The notes: a model not told the origin generated them from the sequence alone. A stretch of 64,000 nucleotides of DNA from Futiania mangrovi (GCF_024158125.1 NZ_JAMZFT010000002.1:248001-312000), one strand, 5' to 3'; positions 47,038 to 58,219 are shown, numbered from the stretch's first letter. Made by a program: numbers and translations.

Positions 47038-47637
47038 CTAGGCGTTCAGCCGGGAAATCCTGTCGCTGAGCTTGAGGGCGTGTTCGTAGAGACCTGCGAC
47101 CACGCCCGTTTCCTTTTCGCGCTCCTGAATGTGCCCCCGGAACGTCGCGCCCACATGCAGGATGGGCCCGCGCAGCAGGGCGTCCAGATCGCGCTCGCTG
47201 ACATAGCCGCGCGCGACCATCACGCCCACCGTCTCGAAGAAATTGCACAGCCGCATCAGTGTGTTGTAGCTCTTCGCGTCGCTGGTGCGGAGCTTGCGCA
47301 ACCGCTCCAGCCAGGCCGTGCACATGCGCGCCTGGCGGGCGCTGTCGTTACCGTGTAGCGCCTGCGCGGCCACCTCGCCACGGATCTCCTCGTTGATCTG
47401 CGCGAACAGCTCGCGCGCCTCGCGCATGTCCGGCGCCTCCCACCGGCCATCGAGTTCCAGCAGGAAGTCCGCGCGGGCGATGTTGAGGGACTGCTCGCGC
47501 GCATGGCGGATCTCGCGCAGCTCGCGCCACGCGATGAAGGCGGCGAGAACGGCCAGCGCCGCTACGGCCAGCTGCGCCCAGCCCGCGCCGATCGCGACAA
47601 TATTGGGATAGCTCAGGAGAGGTTCTGCTTGCTGCAT
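47038..47637 (-). CDS. DUF4760-like single-helix membrane protein
   Basis: A 199-residue protein with one membrane helix near the N-terminus (about 17-38: WAQLAVAALAVLAAFIAW), then a cytoplasmic alpha-helical domain (WRELREIRHAREQSLNIARADFLLELDGRWE.., CNFFETVGVMVARGYVSERDL). This arrangement matches DUF4760-type proteins, whose function is unknown. The start at 47637 (MQQAEPLLS) is chosen because the frame further upstream overlaps the divergent mutS leader and lacks family character. Transcribed toward maeB. Confidence 0.72.
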   Translation of the reverse strand: MQQAEPLLSYPNIVAIGAGWAQLAVAALAVLAAFIAWRELREIRHAREQSLNIARADFLLELDGRWEAPDMREARELFAQINEEIRGEVAAQALHGNDSARQARMCTAWLERLRKLRTSDAKSYNTLMRLCNFFETVGVMVARGYVSERDLDALLRGPILHVGATFRGHIQEREKETGVVAGLYEHALKLSDRISRLNA

Positions 47638-47809
47638 GACTTGAACCCCGGAAGTTCTGCCATGTCTTGCATAGATCAGTAATGCTGACCTGTCGACCCC
47701 GTGTTGCGGCGGCCCGGGCGCACGCGATGGCGCTTGAACGCAGGCGGCGGTTCTGGCAAGCGAAAGAGCCTGCTTTCCGCCCCGTCCAGCCGGAGTGTCC
47801 GCGAGCCCG

Positions 47810-50515
47810 ATGTCCGCCAGCCCGCCCGAGGCGACGCCCATGATGGCGCAGTACCTGGAAATCCGGGCCCAGGCGCCGGATTGCCTGCTGTTCTACCGCA
47901 TGGGCGACTTCTACGAGTTGTTCTTCGAGGACGCGGAGAAGGCGGCCGCTGCGCTGGACATCGCGCTGACGAAACGCGGCAAGCACCTCGGCGAGGACAT
48001 CCCCATGTGCGGCGTTCCGGTCCATGCCGCGGAATCCTATCTCGAACGGCTGATCCGGCAGGGCTTCCGCGTCGCCATCGCCGAGCAGACCGAGGACCCG
48101 GCGGAGGCGAGGAAGCGCGGCTCCAAGGCGGTCGTGCGGCGCGAGATCGTCCGCGTGGTAACCCCCGGAACGCTGACCGAGGACACGCTGCTCGACGCGC
48201 GCGCGCACAATTACCTCGCGGCCTTCAACTGGCGGCGCGGCGCGGACGAAGCGGCGCTCGCCTGGCTCGACCTGTCCACGGGCGAGGTGCGCACCGCACC
48301 CGTCGCAGCGGCGGGACTTGCTACCGCGCTCGCCCGGATCGCGCCGCGGGAGCTTCTGGCGTCGGAGCGGATAGCCGACGAGGACGCCGTGGCCGAGGCC
48401 GTGACCGCGTGCGAGGCGGCGCTGACATTGCTGCCGCCGCAGCGCTTCGAGGCGGAGACCGGCGCGCGCACGGCGCGGGAGCAATATGGCGTGGCCGCGC
48501 TCGACGGCTTCGGCGCGTTCACGCAGGCCGAGACGGGCGCGCTGGGCGCACTGCTCGACTATGTGCTGCTGACCCAACGCGGCCGGATGCCGGTGCTGCG
48601 CCCGCCGGTGCGGGAGACGGGCGGCGCGACCATGGCCATCGACGCCGCCACGCGCCGGAACCTCGAGATCGACCGGACACTCACGGGCGCGAAGGCCGGC
48701 AGCCTCGTCGCCACGCTCGACCGCACCGTGACGGGCGCGGGCGCGCGGCTCTTCGCAAGCAGGCTCGCCGCGCCGTTGACCGATCCGGTAGCGATCGCCG
48801 CGCGCCACGACGCCATCGCCCCCTTCCTGGACGAGCCCACGCTGCGCGCCGACGTGCGCGCGATCCTGAAGGGCGCGCCGGACGTGGAGCGCGCCATGAC
48901 GCGGCTTTCGCTCGGCCGGGGCGGCCCGCGCGACCTCGCGGCGGTGCGCGATGCGCTGGCGGCGGGCGGCGCGTTGGCCCTGCGCCTGCGGGAGGGGGGC
49001 CGCGGCCTGCCCGACGAACTTGGCCATGCGGTCCGCGCGCTCGACGGGCACGGGGCGCTCGTCGACAGGCTGCGGGAGATGCTGGCCGTCGATCTGCCGC
49101 CCACGGCGCGCGACGGCGGTTTCATCGCGCGGGGCGTCCACGCGGGCCTCGACGAGTTGCGCACGCTGGCGAGCGAGAGCCGCCGGGTAATCGCGGCGCT
49201 GGAAGGCCGCTACCGCGCCGAAACCGGCATCGCGGGCCTGAAGGTCAAGCACAACAATGTGCTGGGCTATCATATCGAGGTCACGGCGGCGCACGGCGAC
49301 AAGCTGATGCAGGGCGGCCATGCCGAGACGTTCCGCCACCGGCAGACCATGGCGAACGCGGTGCGGTTTTCCACAGTCGAGCTTGCCGAACTCGAGCAGA
49401 AGATCGTGCGCGCGGGCGACCAGGCGCTGGCGCTGGAACGCGAACTGTTCGATGCGCTGGTGGCGGAGGTCGGAGGCCACGCCCGTACCATCGCGGAGGC
49501 TGCCGACGCGCTCGCCCGCATCGATGTGGCGGCGGCGGCTGCTGCCCTCTCGGCGGAACGCGGCCACGTGCGCCCCACGGTCGACACGAGCCTCGCCTTC
49601 GAGGTGAAGGGCGGACGCCACCCGGTCGTCGAGGCCGCGCTCGAGGCGCAGGGCGCAGGCCCCTTCGTCGCCAACGACTGCCACATGGCGGGCGGCGAAC
49701 GGGACGGCGAGGCGCCCCGCCTGTGGCTGCTGACCGGCCCGAACATGGCGGGCAAGTCGACCTATCTGCGGCAGAACGCCATCGTCGCGCTGATGGCGCA
49801 GGCGGGCATGCACGTGCCCGCGGCCCGCGCCCGGATCGGCGTCGTCGACCGGCTGTTCAGCCGGGTGGGCGCGGCCGACGACCTTGCCCGCGGGCGCTCC
49901 ACCTTCATGGTGGAGATGGTCGAGGCGGCGGCGATCCTGAACCAGGCGGGCCCGCGGTCCTTCGTGATCCTCGACGAGCTGGGCCGGGGCACGGCGACAT
50001 GGGACGGGCTGTCGCTCGCCTGGGCGTCCATCGAGCACCTGCACGAGGTCAACCGCTGCCGGGCGCTCTTCGCCACGCACTACCACGAGCTTGTCTCGCT
50101 CGCCAGGCGGCTCGCCTCGCTCGGCACGCTCACCGTCCGCGTGAAGGAGTGGGAGGGCCAGGTCGTCTTCCTGCACGAGGTGGCGGAGGGAGCTGCCGAC
50201 CGGTCCTATGGCCTTGCGGTCGCACGCCTCGCGGGCCTGCCGGAAAGCGTGCTTGCCCGCGCGCGAGAAGTGCTGGCGCGCCTCGAACAGGGCGGCCCTA
50301 CCGCCGGCCATACTGCAAGCGCCGGCAGCGGGGGGGCGACCGAGGCGCTTCTCGACGACCTGCCGCTCTTCTCCGCCGCCCCGCCGCGCCCGGCGCAGGC
50401 CGCCTCCAGACCGTCCGCCGTCGAGGCCGCGCTGCGCGAGGCCGCAGTCGACGACCTGACCCCGCGCGAGGCGATCGACCTGCTCTACCGCCTGCGCGAC
50501 CTGCTGCCGGACTGA
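47810..50515 (+). CDS. mutS: DNA mismatch repair protein MutS
   Basis: Recognises base mismatches and small loops and starts repair with MutL. The 901-residue protein has the mismatch-reading Phe-X-Glu in [14 protein letters not shown] (about residue 30-43), connector and clamp domains, Walker [16 protein letters not shown] (about 645), Walker [17 protein letters not shown] and the C-terminal dimerisation part. The ATG at 47810 is used; a GTG at 47795 would add MSASP. A short Gln/Gly/Ala-rich linker precedes the last 50 residues. First gene of the long plus-strand run to the window end. Confidence 0.98.
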   Translation: MSASPPEATPMMAQYLEIRAQAPDCLLFYRMGDFYELFFEDAEKAAAALDIALTKRGKHLGEDIPMCGVPVHAAESYLERLIRQGFRVAIAEQTEDPAEARKRGSKAVVRREIVRVVTPGTLTEDTLLDARAHNYLAAFNWRRGADEAALAWLDLSTGEVRTAPVAAAGLATALARIAPRELLASERIADEDAVAEAVTACEAALTLLPPQRFEAETGARTAREQYGVAALDGFGAFTQAETGALGALLDYVLLTQRGRMPVLRPPVRETGGATMAIDAATRRNLEIDRTLTGAKAGSLVATLDRTVTGAGARLFASRLAAPLTDPVAIAARHDAIAPFLDEPTLRADVRAILKGAPDVERAMTRLSLGRGGPRDLAAVRDALAAGGALALRLREGGRGLPDELGHAVRALDGHGALVDRLREMLAVDLPPTARDGGFIARGVHAGLDELRTLASESRRVIAALEGRYRAETGIAGLKVKHNNVLGYHIEVTAAHGDKLMQGGHAETFRHRQTMANAVRFSTVELAELEQKIVRAGDQALALERELFDALVAEVGGHARTIAEAADALARIDVAAAAAALSAERGHVRPTVDTSLAFEVKGGRHPVVEAALEAQGAGPFVANDCHMAGGERDGEAPRLWLLTGPNMAGKSTYLRQNAIVALMAQAGMHVPAARARIGVVDRLFSRVGAADDLARGRSTFMVEMVEAAAILNQAGPRSFVILDELGRGTATWDGLSLAWASIEHLHEVNRCRALFATHYHELVSLARRLASLGTLTVRVKEWEGQVVFLHEVAEGAADRSYGLAVARLAGLPESVLARAREVLARLEQGGPTAGHTASAGSGGATEALLDDLPLFSAAPPRPAQAASRPSAVEAALREAAVDDLTPREAIDLLYRLRDLLPD

Positions 50516-50661
50516 ACGAGGACTGCTGACACGCGCGCCCCGAGACCCCATATCGCCGATTTCGGGGACGCGACGCACGGCGCATCCGTGCTAGGTATCT
50601 GGAGCGGAGTTTCGCAACCAACGTCCCTGTCCAAGCCCTTGCGAGTGACGAGCCGAGCCCG

Positions 50662-53439
50662 ATGGACACCCACACCGACCCCGCCATGGCCGCCCCGCCC
50701 GCGACACCGCAGACGCTCGGCGCCCGGATCGACGCCGCCCTGGCCGACATCGCGGACGCGAGCGCGGTCCGCGCACGCCTGCTGGCGGAGCTTGCGGCCA
50801 CACGCGAGCAGGCGCTTGCCGACGCCGCCCTGCGCTTGACCAACGAGCGCAGCGCAGGCCTTGCCGTGGCGCGCGATCTTGCGGAGGCCATGGACGCCAT
50901 GGTGGCGGAAGGGTTCCGCGTCATCACCACGCGCGTCTTCCCGCCGCACAACCCGACGGACGCCGAACGCATCGCCGTGCTGGCGACGGGCGGCTACGGG
51001 CGCGGGACGCTGGCGCCGGGGTCCGACATCGACCTCTTGTTCCTCTTCCCCTACAAGCAGACCTCCTGGGGCGAGAGCGTGGTGGAATACCTGCTCTACC
51101 TGCTGTGGGACCTGAAGCTGAAGGTCGGGCAGGCCGTGCGCTCGACCGACGAATGCATCCGGCTCGCACGCGAGGACATCACGATCCGCACCGCCGTGCT
51201 GGAAGCCCGCCACATCACCGGCGACGCGGACCTGTCCGCCACGCTCAAGGAGCGGCTGTGGAAGGAGCTGTTCTCGAAGACCGGGCCGGAGTTCGTGACC
51301 GCCAAGCTGGCCGAACGCGACGCCCGCCACCGGGCGATGGGCGACGCGCGCTATGTCGTGGAGCCCAACATCAAGGACGGCAAGGGAGGCTTGCGCGACC
51401 TGCAGACGCTCTTCTGGATCGGCAAGTATCTCTACAACACCCGCGATGCGGAGGCGCTGATCGAGCATGGCGTGTTCCGGCGCGAGGAATACCGCCTGTT
51501 CATCAAGGCGATCCGGTTCCTGTGGACGGTGCGCTGCCACCTCCACCTGCTCACCGGGCGCGCGGAGGAGCGGCTGACCTTCGACGTGCAGACGGAGATG
51601 GCGCACCGGCTGGGCTACCGAGACCATGGCGGCACGCGCGCGGTGGAACGCTTCATGAAGCACTATTTCACCGTGGCGAAGGACGTGGGCGACCTGACCC
51701 GCATCTTCTGCGCCGCGCTGGAGGAGCAGCAGACGAAGCCCGAACCCCGCCTGGGCCGATTGCTGCCCGCGATCTTCCGCAAGCCCGCCGAACGCCGGAT
51801 CGAGAACTTCGTGGTGCGCGGCGGCCGCCTCGACGCGGCGGGGCACGACACGTTCGAGGCCGACCCGGTCAACCTGATCCGCCTCTTCCACGTGGCCGAC
51901 GAGGCCGGCCTCGACATCCATCCGAACGCGCTGCAACTGGTGCGCCGGTCGCTGAAGCTGGTCAACGCCGACTTGCGGGAAAACCCCGAGGCGAACCGGC
52001 TGTTCCTCGAGATCATGACCTCGCGGAAGGATCCGGAGACGGCGCTCAGGCGGATGAACGAGGCGGGCGTGCTCGGCCGCTTCGTGCTCGACTTCGGGCG
52101 CATCGTCGCGCTGATGCAGTTCAACATGTACCACCACTACACGGTGGACGAGCACCTGATCCGCACCATCGGCATCCTCTCGCGCATCGAGAAGCAGGAA
52201 CTGGTGGAGGACCACCCGCTCGCCAGCAAGATCATCCAGGGCGTGCTGTCGCGGGCGGTTCTCTATGTCTCGCTGTTCCTGCACGACATCGCCAAGGGGC
52301 GGCCGCAGGACCACTCCACCGTGGGCGCGAAGATCGCGCGCAAGCTGTGCCCGCGGCTCGGCATGTCGGACGCGGAGACCGAGACGGTCGCCTGGCTGGT
52401 CGAGAACCATCTCGTCATGTCGGATTATGCCCAGAAGCGCGACGTGACCGACCCCAAGACCGCACGCGACTTCGCCGAGATCGTGCAATCGCCGGAGCGT
52501 CTGCGCCTGCTGCTGTGCCTCACGGTCGCCGACATCCGCGCGGTCGGGCCCGGCGTGTGGAACGGCTGGAAGGGGGAGCTTCTGCGCCAGCTCTATTACG
52601 AGGCGGAGGCGGTCATCCAGGGCGGCCATACGAAGGAAAGCCGCACCGCGCGCGTGGCTCAGGCAAAGGCAGCGCTGGCCGAGCGGCTCTCCGACTGGCC
52701 GGCGCAGGACCGCGAGGCCTATCTCGGCCGCCACTACGACGCCTACTGGCTGATCCTCGACACGGACACGCAGGAGAGCCACGCGCGGCTGATGCGGGAA
52801 GCCGGATCGGGACCGGAGGCGTTCGGCTTCGCCGCCGAGCCCGACACCTTCCGCGACGTCACCCGCATCAGCGTGGTCATGCCGGACCATCCGGGCATCT
52901 TCGCGCGCATCGCGGGCGCGCTCTCGCTCGCCTCCACCACCATCGTGGACGCGAAGATCTTCACCTCGCACGACGGCATGGCGGTCGACACCTTCTGGGT
53001 GCAGGACCAGGGCGGCGAGGCGGTGCTGGAAGACCTGCGGCTCGACCGGATCGAACAGACGATCCGCAAGGTGCTGGCGGGCGGCACCGTGGTGCCCGAG
53101 GTGCTGCAGCAGAAGCGCAAGCGGCGCACTCGCGAGCAGGCGTTCACGGTGGCCCCACAGGTCCTGGTCGACAACAACGCCTCCGACACCCACACGGTGC
53201 TGGAGGTAAACGCGCGAGACCGGGTCGGCCTCCTCTACGACCTGACGCGGGCGCTCGTCCGGCTCAACCTTTCGGTTTCCTCGGCGCACATCGCGACCTA
53301 TGGGGAACGGGCAGTCGACGTCTTCTACGTGAAGGACATGTTCGGCCTGAAAGTGACGAGCGAGGCGAAGATCCGCGCCATCGAGACGGAGATGCTGGGC
53401 GCGATAACCGAGAAGCCCAAGCCGAAGAAAGCCGCCTGA
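50662..53439 (+). CDS. glnD: bifunctional uridylyltransferase/uridylyl-removing enzyme GlnD
   Basis: Senses glutamine and controls nitrogen metabolism by adding or removing UMP on PII proteins. The 925 residues show the nucleotidyltransferase site GGYGRGTLAPGSDIDLLF (about 112-129), a central domain, the HD hydrolase domain (LHDIAKGRPQDHS, about 540) and two C-terminal ACT domains (ISVVMPDHPGIFARIAGAL; VNARDRVGLLYDLTRAL) that bind glutamine. It follows mutS by 146 bp. No glnB or glnK is in the window. Confidence 0.97.
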   Translation: MDTHTDPAMAAPPATPQTLGARIDAALADIADASAVRARLLAELAATREQALADAALRLTNERSAGLAVARDLAEAMDAMVAEGFRVITTRVFPPHNPTDAERIAVLATGGYGRGTLAPGSDIDLLFLFPYKQTSWGESVVEYLLYLLWDLKLKVGQAVRSTDECIRLAREDITIRTAVLEARHITGDADLSATLKERLWKELFSKTGPEFVTAKLAERDARHRAMGDARYVVEPNIKDGKGGLRDLQTLFWIGKYLYNTRDAEALIEHGVFRREEYRLFIKAIRFLWTVRCHLHLLTGRAEERLTFDVQTEMAHRLGYRDHGGTRAVERFMKHYFTVAKDVGDLTRIFCAALEEQQTKPEPRLGRLLPAIFRKPAERRIENFVVRGGRLDAAGHDTFEADPVNLIRLFHVADEAGLDIHPNALQLVRRSLKLVNADLRENPEANRLFLEIMTSRKDPETALRRMNEAGVLGRFVLDFGRIVALMQFNMYHHYTVDEHLIRTIGILSRIEKQELVEDHPLASKIIQGVLSRAVLYVSLFLHDIAKGRPQDHSTVGAKIARKLCPRLGMSDAETETVAWLVENHLVMSDYAQKRDVTDPKTARDFAEIVQSPERLRLLLCLTVADIRAVGPGVWNGWKGELLRQLYYEAEAVIQGGHTKESRTARVAQAKAALAERLSDWPAQDREAYLGRHYDAYWLILDTDTQESHARLMREAGSGPEAFGFAAEPDTFRDVTRISVVMPDHPGIFARIAGALSLASTTIVDAKIFTSHDGMAVDTFWVQDQGGEAVLEDLRLDRIEQTIRKVLAGGTVVPEVLQQKRKRRTREQAFTVAPQVLVDNNASDTHTVLEVNARDRVGLLYDLTRALVRLNLSVSSAHIATYGERAVDVFYVKDMFGLKVTSEAKIRAIETEMLGAITEKPKPKKAA

Positions 53440-53548
53440 GCGCAGCCAGCGGTGCCAGCGGGCGCCCCGCCGCGACGGTTTCCGCGGACGCGCCCGCGCG
53501 CTATGGTGCGGACCCGCCACACCCGCTTCGCCGAGGTTCCGACGCCCC

Positions 53549-55201
53549 ATGGCCCTGTTGCGCTCCGCCGCCGCCGTCAGCGGCATGACGCTCGTCTCGC
53601 GCGTGCTGGGCTTCGTGCGCGACATCATGGTGGCAGCTGCGCTGGGCGCGGGGCCGGTGGCGGATGCCTTCGTCACCGCTTTCCAGTTCCCCAACCTGTT
53701 TCGCCGCCTGTTCGCGGAGGGCGCGTTCAACGCGGCCTTCGTGCCCATGTTCTCCCGCAGGCTTGGCGCGGGCGACGCGGACCACGCCCGCAGCTTCGCG
53801 GAGGAAGCGCTGAGCCTGCTGCTCGCCTGGCTCGTCGGGCTGACCGCGCTGGCGCTCGCCGCGATGCCGTGGGTCGTCTATGTGCTGGCGCCGGGCTTTT
53901 CCGCCGAGATTGCGACGCGCGTGGTGGGCTGGCTGACCGGGGCGGGCCTGCCTGCCAGCTTCGACACGGTCGTGGGCACGCCCGCGGCGGAGGACGGCAA
54001 GTTCGCGCTGACCGTCGCCTATGCCCGCGTGCTGTTCCCCTATCTCGCCTTCGTGTCGCTGGTCGCGCTCTACTCCGGCATCCTGAACGCCACCGGCCGG
54101 TTCGCGGTGGCGGCGGCAGCGCCGATCCTGCTGAATGTCTTCGCCATCGCGGCACTCAGCTTCGCTGCGTGGAGCGAGGTTGCAGCCGGCGACGCGCTTG
54201 TGTGGGGCGTGCTTGTCTCGGGGCTCGCGCAATTGCTGCTGGTGGTGCGCGCGGCGGGCAAGGCAGGATATGCGCTGCGCCTGCGCGCGCCACGCCTGAC
54301 ACCCGACGCGCGGCGGTTCCTGAAGCTGATGGTGCCCGGCGTGATCGCGGGCGGGATCACGCAGATCAACATCGTGGTGGGGGGCGCCATCGCGTCCTTC
54401 CAGGACGGGGCGCGGGCGTTCCTCTATTACGCCGACCGGGTCTACCAGTTCCCGCTGGGGCTGATCGGGGTCGCCATCGGCATCGTGCTGCTGCCGGACA
54501 TCGCCCGCCGCCTCGGCCAGGGCGACGAGACGGGCGCGGTACGCATCCAGAACCGTGCGTGCGAATTCGCCATGTTGCTGACGCTGCCAGCGGCCTTCGC
54601 GCTTGCGACGCTTTCCCTGCCCGTGGTGCGCACGCTGTTCGAGCGGGGGAATTTCGACGCCGCCGACGCCGCCGCGACCGCCGCCGCGCTCGCGGTCTAC
54701 GCGGTGGGCTTGCCGGCCTTCGTCCTCATCAAGGTGTTCCAGCCTGCCTATTTCGCGCGCGAGGACACGCGCACGCCGATGCGCTACGCGGGCTGGAGCG
54801 TGGCGGTGAACATCGCCGTCTCGCTCGCGCTCTTCCCCGTGCTGGGCCATGTCGGCATCGCGGCGGCGACGGTGGTGGCCTCCGCGCTGAACGCAGGGCT
54901 GCTGCTGCTGACGCTCACGCGGCGGGGCGGGTTCTCGCCGGATGAACGCCTGAAGCGTCGCCTGCCGCGCCTGCTGCTGGCGAGCGTGCTGATGGCCGGG
55001 GCCGTGGGGCTCGCCGCGCTGTGGCCGGGCGACTGGGGCGGGCTGGGCGGCGCGGGGCGTGCGGGCGCGCTGGCGGCTCTCGTCGCCGCGGGCGTCGGGC
55101 TCTATGCCGGGCTGGCGCTCCTGCTCAGGGCCGCGGACGTCGGCGAGCTCAAGGCCAGCCTGAAGCGCCGCCCGCGCCCGCCCGCCTCCCCCTCCGCTTG
55201 A
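53549..55201 (+). CDS. murJ: lipid II flippase MurJ
   Basis: Membrane protein of the MOP superfamily that moves lipid II across the inner membrane for peptidoglycan assembly. The 550 residues hold about fourteen membrane helices. The N-terminus MALLRSAAAVSGMTLVSRVLGFVRD and the conserved FVTAFQFPNLFRRLFAEGAFNAAFVP (about 38-63, with the essential Arg residues) identify it; APGF and FYARKDT-like YFAREDTRTP follow. It starts 109 bp after glnD and precedes trpS by 103 bp. Confidence 0.97.
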   Translation: MALLRSAAAVSGMTLVSRVLGFVRDIMVAAALGAGPVADAFVTAFQFPNLFRRLFAEGAFNAAFVPMFSRRLGAGDADHARSFAEEALSLLLAWLVGLTALALAAMPWVVYVLAPGFSAEIATRVVGWLTGAGLPASFDTVVGTPAAEDGKFALTVAYARVLFPYLAFVSLVALYSGILNATGRFAVAAAAPILLNVFAIAALSFAAWSEVAAGDALVWGVLVSGLAQLLLVVRAAGKAGYALRLRAPRLTPDARRFLKLMVPGVIAGGITQINIVVGGAIASFQDGARAFLYYADRVYQFPLGLIGVAIGIVLLPDIARRLGQGDETGAVRIQNRACEFAMLLTLPAAFALATLSLPVVRTLFERGNFDAADAAATAAALAVYAVGLPAFVLIKVFQPAYFAREDTRTPMRYAGWSVAVNIAVSLALFPVLGHVGIAAATVVASALNAGLLLLTLTRRGGFSPDERLKRRLPRLLLASVLMAGAVGLAALWPGDWGGLGGAGRAGALAALVAAGVGLYAGLALLLRAADVGELKASLKRRPRPPASPSA

Positions 55202-55304
55202 CCGCGGCGCAGCCGCCAAGGCATAAGGCGCGGGCCTTTCGCAACCGGCGCGCGCGGCAGCCGTCGACCGGCCATCCGCGCACCCCGCATCTCCGGGACC
55301 GAGC

Positions 55305-56327
55305 ATGACCAGCCATACCCCCCGCGTGTTTTCCGGTGTCCAGCCCACGGGCAATTTGCACCTCGGCAACTACCTCGGCGCGATCCGGCAGTTCGTCGCC
55401 CTGCAGCACCAGCACGAATGTCTCTATTGCGTCGTGGACCTGCACGCGATCACGGTCTGGCAGGATCCGAAGGAGCTTAAGGACGCGATCCGCTCGGTCG
55501 CAGCGGCGTTCATGGCGTGCGGCCTCGATCCGGAGAAGAACATCCTCTTCAACCAGAGCCAGGTGCCCGCGCACGCCGAGCTTGCGTGGATCTTCAACTG
55601 CGTGGCGCGGCTCGGCTGGCTGAACCGCATGACCCAGTTCAAGGAGAAGGCGGGCAAGAACCGCGAGAACGCCAGCGTCGGCCTCTATGCCTATCCGAAC
55701 CTGATGGCCGCCGACATCCTCGCCTACCGCGCGACCCACGTGCCCGTGGGCGAGGACCAGAAGCAGCATCTGGAGCTGTCGCGCGACATTGCGGCCAAGT
55801 TCAACAACGACTGGAACGTGCCGGACTTCTTCCCGCTGCCCGAACCGCTGATCCTTGGCGAGGCGGCGCGCGTCATGTCGCTGCGCGACGGGTCGAAGAA
55901 GATGTCGAAGTCCGACCCTTCCGACTATTCCCGCATCAACCTGACCGACGACGCCGACACCATCGCGCAGAAGTTCCGCAAGGCGCGCACCGATCCGGCC
56001 CCCCTGCCGGAGACGCTGGACGAGCTGAAGGAGCGGCCGGAAGCGGCCAACCTCGTCGGCATCTACGCCGCGCTTGCGGGCACCTCCCGCGCCGACGTGC
56101 TGAGGGAGTTCGCGGGCAAGGGCTTTGCGGAGTTCAAGCCGAAGCTCGCCGAGGTCGCGGTCGATCACCTGGCCCCCATCGCGGCGGAGGCACGCCGCCT
56201 CGCCGCCGACCCGGCAGAGATCGACGCCGTGCTGGCACGCGGCGCGGACCGCGCAGACGCCATCGCCCAGCCGATCCTCGACGAGGTCTACGACGTGATC
56301 GGCTTCGTGCGTTCGCGCCGGAGCTGA
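55305..56327 (+). CDS. trpS: tryptophanyl-tRNA synthetase
   Basis: Class I aminoacyl-tRNA synthetase charging tRNA-Trp. The 340-residue protein has the HIGH-type site [14 protein letters not shown] (about 10-23), [33 protein letters not shown]-like binding block and the KMSKS loop as [14 protein letters not shown] (about 200). C-terminal helices include [17 protein letters not shown]. No leader-peptide or T-box structure is apparent in the upstream 103 bp. Confidence 0.98.
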   Translation: MTSHTPRVFSGVQPTGNLHLGNYLGAIRQFVALQHQHECLYCVVDLHAITVWQDPKELKDAIRSVAAAFMACGLDPEKNILFNQSQVPAHAELAWIFNCVARLGWLNRMTQFKEKAGKNRENASVGLYAYPNLMAADILAYRATHVPVGEDQKQHLELSRDIAAKFNNDWNVPDFFPLPEPLILGEAARVMSLRDGSKKMSKSDPSDYSRINLTDDADTIAQKFRKARTDPAPLPETLDELKERPEAANLVGIYAALAGTSRADVLREFAGKGFAEFKPKLAEVAVDHLAPIAAEARRLAADPAEIDAVLARGADRADAIAQPILDEVYDVIGFVRSRRS

Positions 56328-56399
56328 GGGACAAGGGCGCGCGCACCCGGCCTCACGACAGGCTGGACGCACGCGCCCGCCCCTGCCACCATCGCGCCC

Positions 56400-56891
56400 A
56401 TGTCCGAGAACCGCCCCCCGCGCGCGGGTCATGTCCGCAAGTTCATGGTCGTCGTCGACGACACGCCGGAATGCCGCGTGGCGCTGCGGTTCGCCGCGCG
56501 CCGGGCGGAGCATACGCAGGGCGGCCTCGTCATGCTGCGCGTCCTGGAGCCGGGCGACTTCCAGCACTGGATGTCGGTCGAGGACCTGATGCGCGAGGAG
56601 GCGCGGGAGGAGGCGGAGAGCCTGCTGCGCACGCTCGCTTCCGAAGTTCAGGCGCTGACGGGCATGATGCCGGAATTCGTGATCCGGGAAGGCAAGACCC
56701 GCGAGGAACTGCTGGCCCAGATCGCCGAGGACCCCGCGATCGCCGTCCTCGTGCTGGGCGCGGGCGACAGCAAGGAGGGGCCGGGGCCGCTGGTCAGCGC
56801 GCTCGCGGGCCAGATGTCGGGCACGCTGCCGGTGCCGGTGACCGTCGTGCCGGGCACGCTCAGCCGCGAGGAAATCGACGCCATCGCCTGA
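56400..56891 (+). CDS. universal stress protein family member
   Basis: A 163-residue UspA-fold protein: KFMVVVDDTPECRVALRFAARRA at the start with the nucleotide-contacting Asp, and VLVLGAGDSKEGPGPLVSAL near 118-137, a variant of the ATP-binding GXXG motif. Members act in stress survival, often as ATP-binding dimers. Its place between trpS and nfuA is common in alphaproteobacteria. Specific role unknown. Confidence 0.88.
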   Translation: MSENRPPRAGHVRKFMVVVDDTPECRVALRFAARRAEHTQGGLVMLRVLEPGDFQHWMSVEDLMREEAREEAESLLRTLASEVQALTGMMPEFVIREGKTREELLAQIAEDPAIAVLVLGAGDSKEGPGPLVSALAGQMSGTLPVPVTVVPGTLSREEIDAIA

Positions 56892-57031
56892 CGGGGGTGC
56901 GCGACCTTGCGGCCGCCATCGCTTGAAGCGGGGGGCCGTGCGCGCCATGTTACCGGCGACGACCCATTCAACCGGGCGGCAGAGCGTGATATCTGCGCGC
57001 GCCCTGCGGCCCTGAAGACGAGGCAGACCCC

Positions 57032-57589
57032 ATGTTCATCCAGACCGAAACGACGCCGAACCCGGCCACGCTGAAGTTCCTGCCCGGCCGCGAGGTGCTG
57101 GGCCAGGGCACCGCGAACTTCCCGACGGCGGATGCCGCGGCCCCCTCCCCGCTCGCCCAGCGCCTGTTCGAGGTCGACGGCGTGACCGGCGTGATGCTCG
57201 GCGGGGACTTCATCACGGTGACGAAGGGCGATGCGGAATGGCATCACATCAAGCCCGCGATCCTCGGCGCGATCATGGACCATTTCACGTCCGGACGCCC
57301 GGTCATGGAAGCTGCGGGCGGCGCGGCGATGAGCGGCCACGCCCAGCACGAGGGCGAGGACGCCGAGATCGTCGAGCAGATCACCGAGCTTCTGGACAGC
57401 CGCGTGCGGCCGGCGGTGGCGGCCGACGGCGGCGACATCGTGTTCCACGGCTTCAAGAACGGCGTGGTCTACCTGCACATGCAGGGCGCATGCGCGGGCT
57501 GCCCGTCCTCGACCATCACGCTGAAGAACGGCATCGAGAACATGCTGCGCCACTATGTGCCCGAGGTCGTCGCGGTCGAGCAGGTCTGA
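57032..57589 (+). CDS. nfuA: NfuA/Nfu-type iron-sulfur carrier
   Basis: Carries a [4Fe-4S] cluster to target apo-enzymes. The 185-residue protein has the N-terminal Nfu domain (MFIQTETTPNPATLKFLPG) shared with mitochondrial NFU1 and the C-terminal NifU-like domain with the cluster ligands Cys-X2-Cys in GACAGCPSSTITLKNGIE. It is preceded by a 140-bp gap. In alphaproteobacteria this is the standard Nfu architecture; it supports lipoate synthase and MiaB-like radical SAM enzymes, and miaB lies 3.4 kb downstream. Confidence 0.95.
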   Translation: MFIQTETTPNPATLKFLPGREVLGQGTANFPTADAAAPSPLAQRLFEVDGVTGVMLGGDFITVTKGDAEWHHIKPAILGAIMDHFTSGRPVMEAAGGAAMSGHAQHEGEDAEIVEQITELLDSRVRPAVAADGGDIVFHGFKNGVVYLHMQGACAGCPSSTITLKNGIENMLRHYVPEVVAVEQV

Positions 57590-57619
57590 TCCCCGCCGGA
57601 CGAAAGGCACGAAGCTAGC

Positions 57620-58219
57620 GTGACCCGCATGACCCGACCGATCCCCGACGCGGCGCTGGACGCGATCTTCCGCACCGCGCGCACGCACAGCCACTGGCAG
57701 GAGCGCGATGTCAGCGACGCGACGCTGCACGCGCTCTACGAGCTTCTGAAGCAGGGGCCGACCAGCGCCAATTGCTCGCCCGCACGCTTCGTCTTCGTGA
57801 AGAGCGCGGAAGCGAAGGAGAGGCTGAGCCCGCACCTGTCGTCCGGAAACCGCGCGAAGACGATGGCGGCGCCGGTCACGGCCATCGTCGCGCACGACAT
57901 GGCCTTCTACGACCGTTTGCCGGAGCTGTTTCCGCACCAGGATGCACGCAGCTGGTTCACCGGCAACGACGGCGTCATCGCCGAGACGGCCTTCCGGAAC
58001 GGGACGTTGCAGGGGGCCTACCTGATCGTCGCGGCGCGCGCGCTGGGTCTCGATTGCGGACCTATGTCGGGCTTCGACAAGGCGGGCGTGGACGAGGCTT
58101 TCTTTGCGGGAACCGCGATCCGGTCGAACTTCCTCGTCAACATCGGCCACGGCGTGCCGGAGAAGCTGCATCCGCGCAACCCGCGGCTCGGCTTCGCCGA
58201 CGCCTGCCAGATCCTGTGA
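57620..58219 (+). CDS. nitroreductase family protein, RutE-like malonic semialdehyde reductase
   Basis: A 199-residue flavin reductase of the RutE/HadB group in the nitroreductase superfamily. Seen are [28 protein letters not shown], the FMN-binding [16 protein letters not shown] (about 50-65), [24 protein letters not shown] and NIGHGV near the C-terminus. RutE reduces malonic semialdehyde in pyrimidine degradation, but no other rut genes are here, so the in vivo substrate is open. GTG at 57620 or ATG at 57629 could be the start. The stop overlaps a GTG in the tsaB frame. Confidence 0.85.
   Translation: MTRMTRPIPDAALDAIFRTARTHSHWQERDVSDATLHALYELLKQGPTSANCSPARFVFVKSAEAKERLSPHLSSGNRAKTMAAPVTAIVAHDMAFYDRLPELFPHQDARSWFTGNDGVIAETAFRNGTLQGAYLIVAARALGLDCGPMSGFDKAGVDEAFFAGTAIRSNFLVNIGHGVPEKLHPRNPRLGFADACQIL

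Noticed and set aside
46853-47041. 62-codon plus-strand frame between maeB and the DUF4760-like gene
   Set aside because: No ribosome-binding site, odd composition and overlap with the likely maeB promoter region; not supported as a gene.
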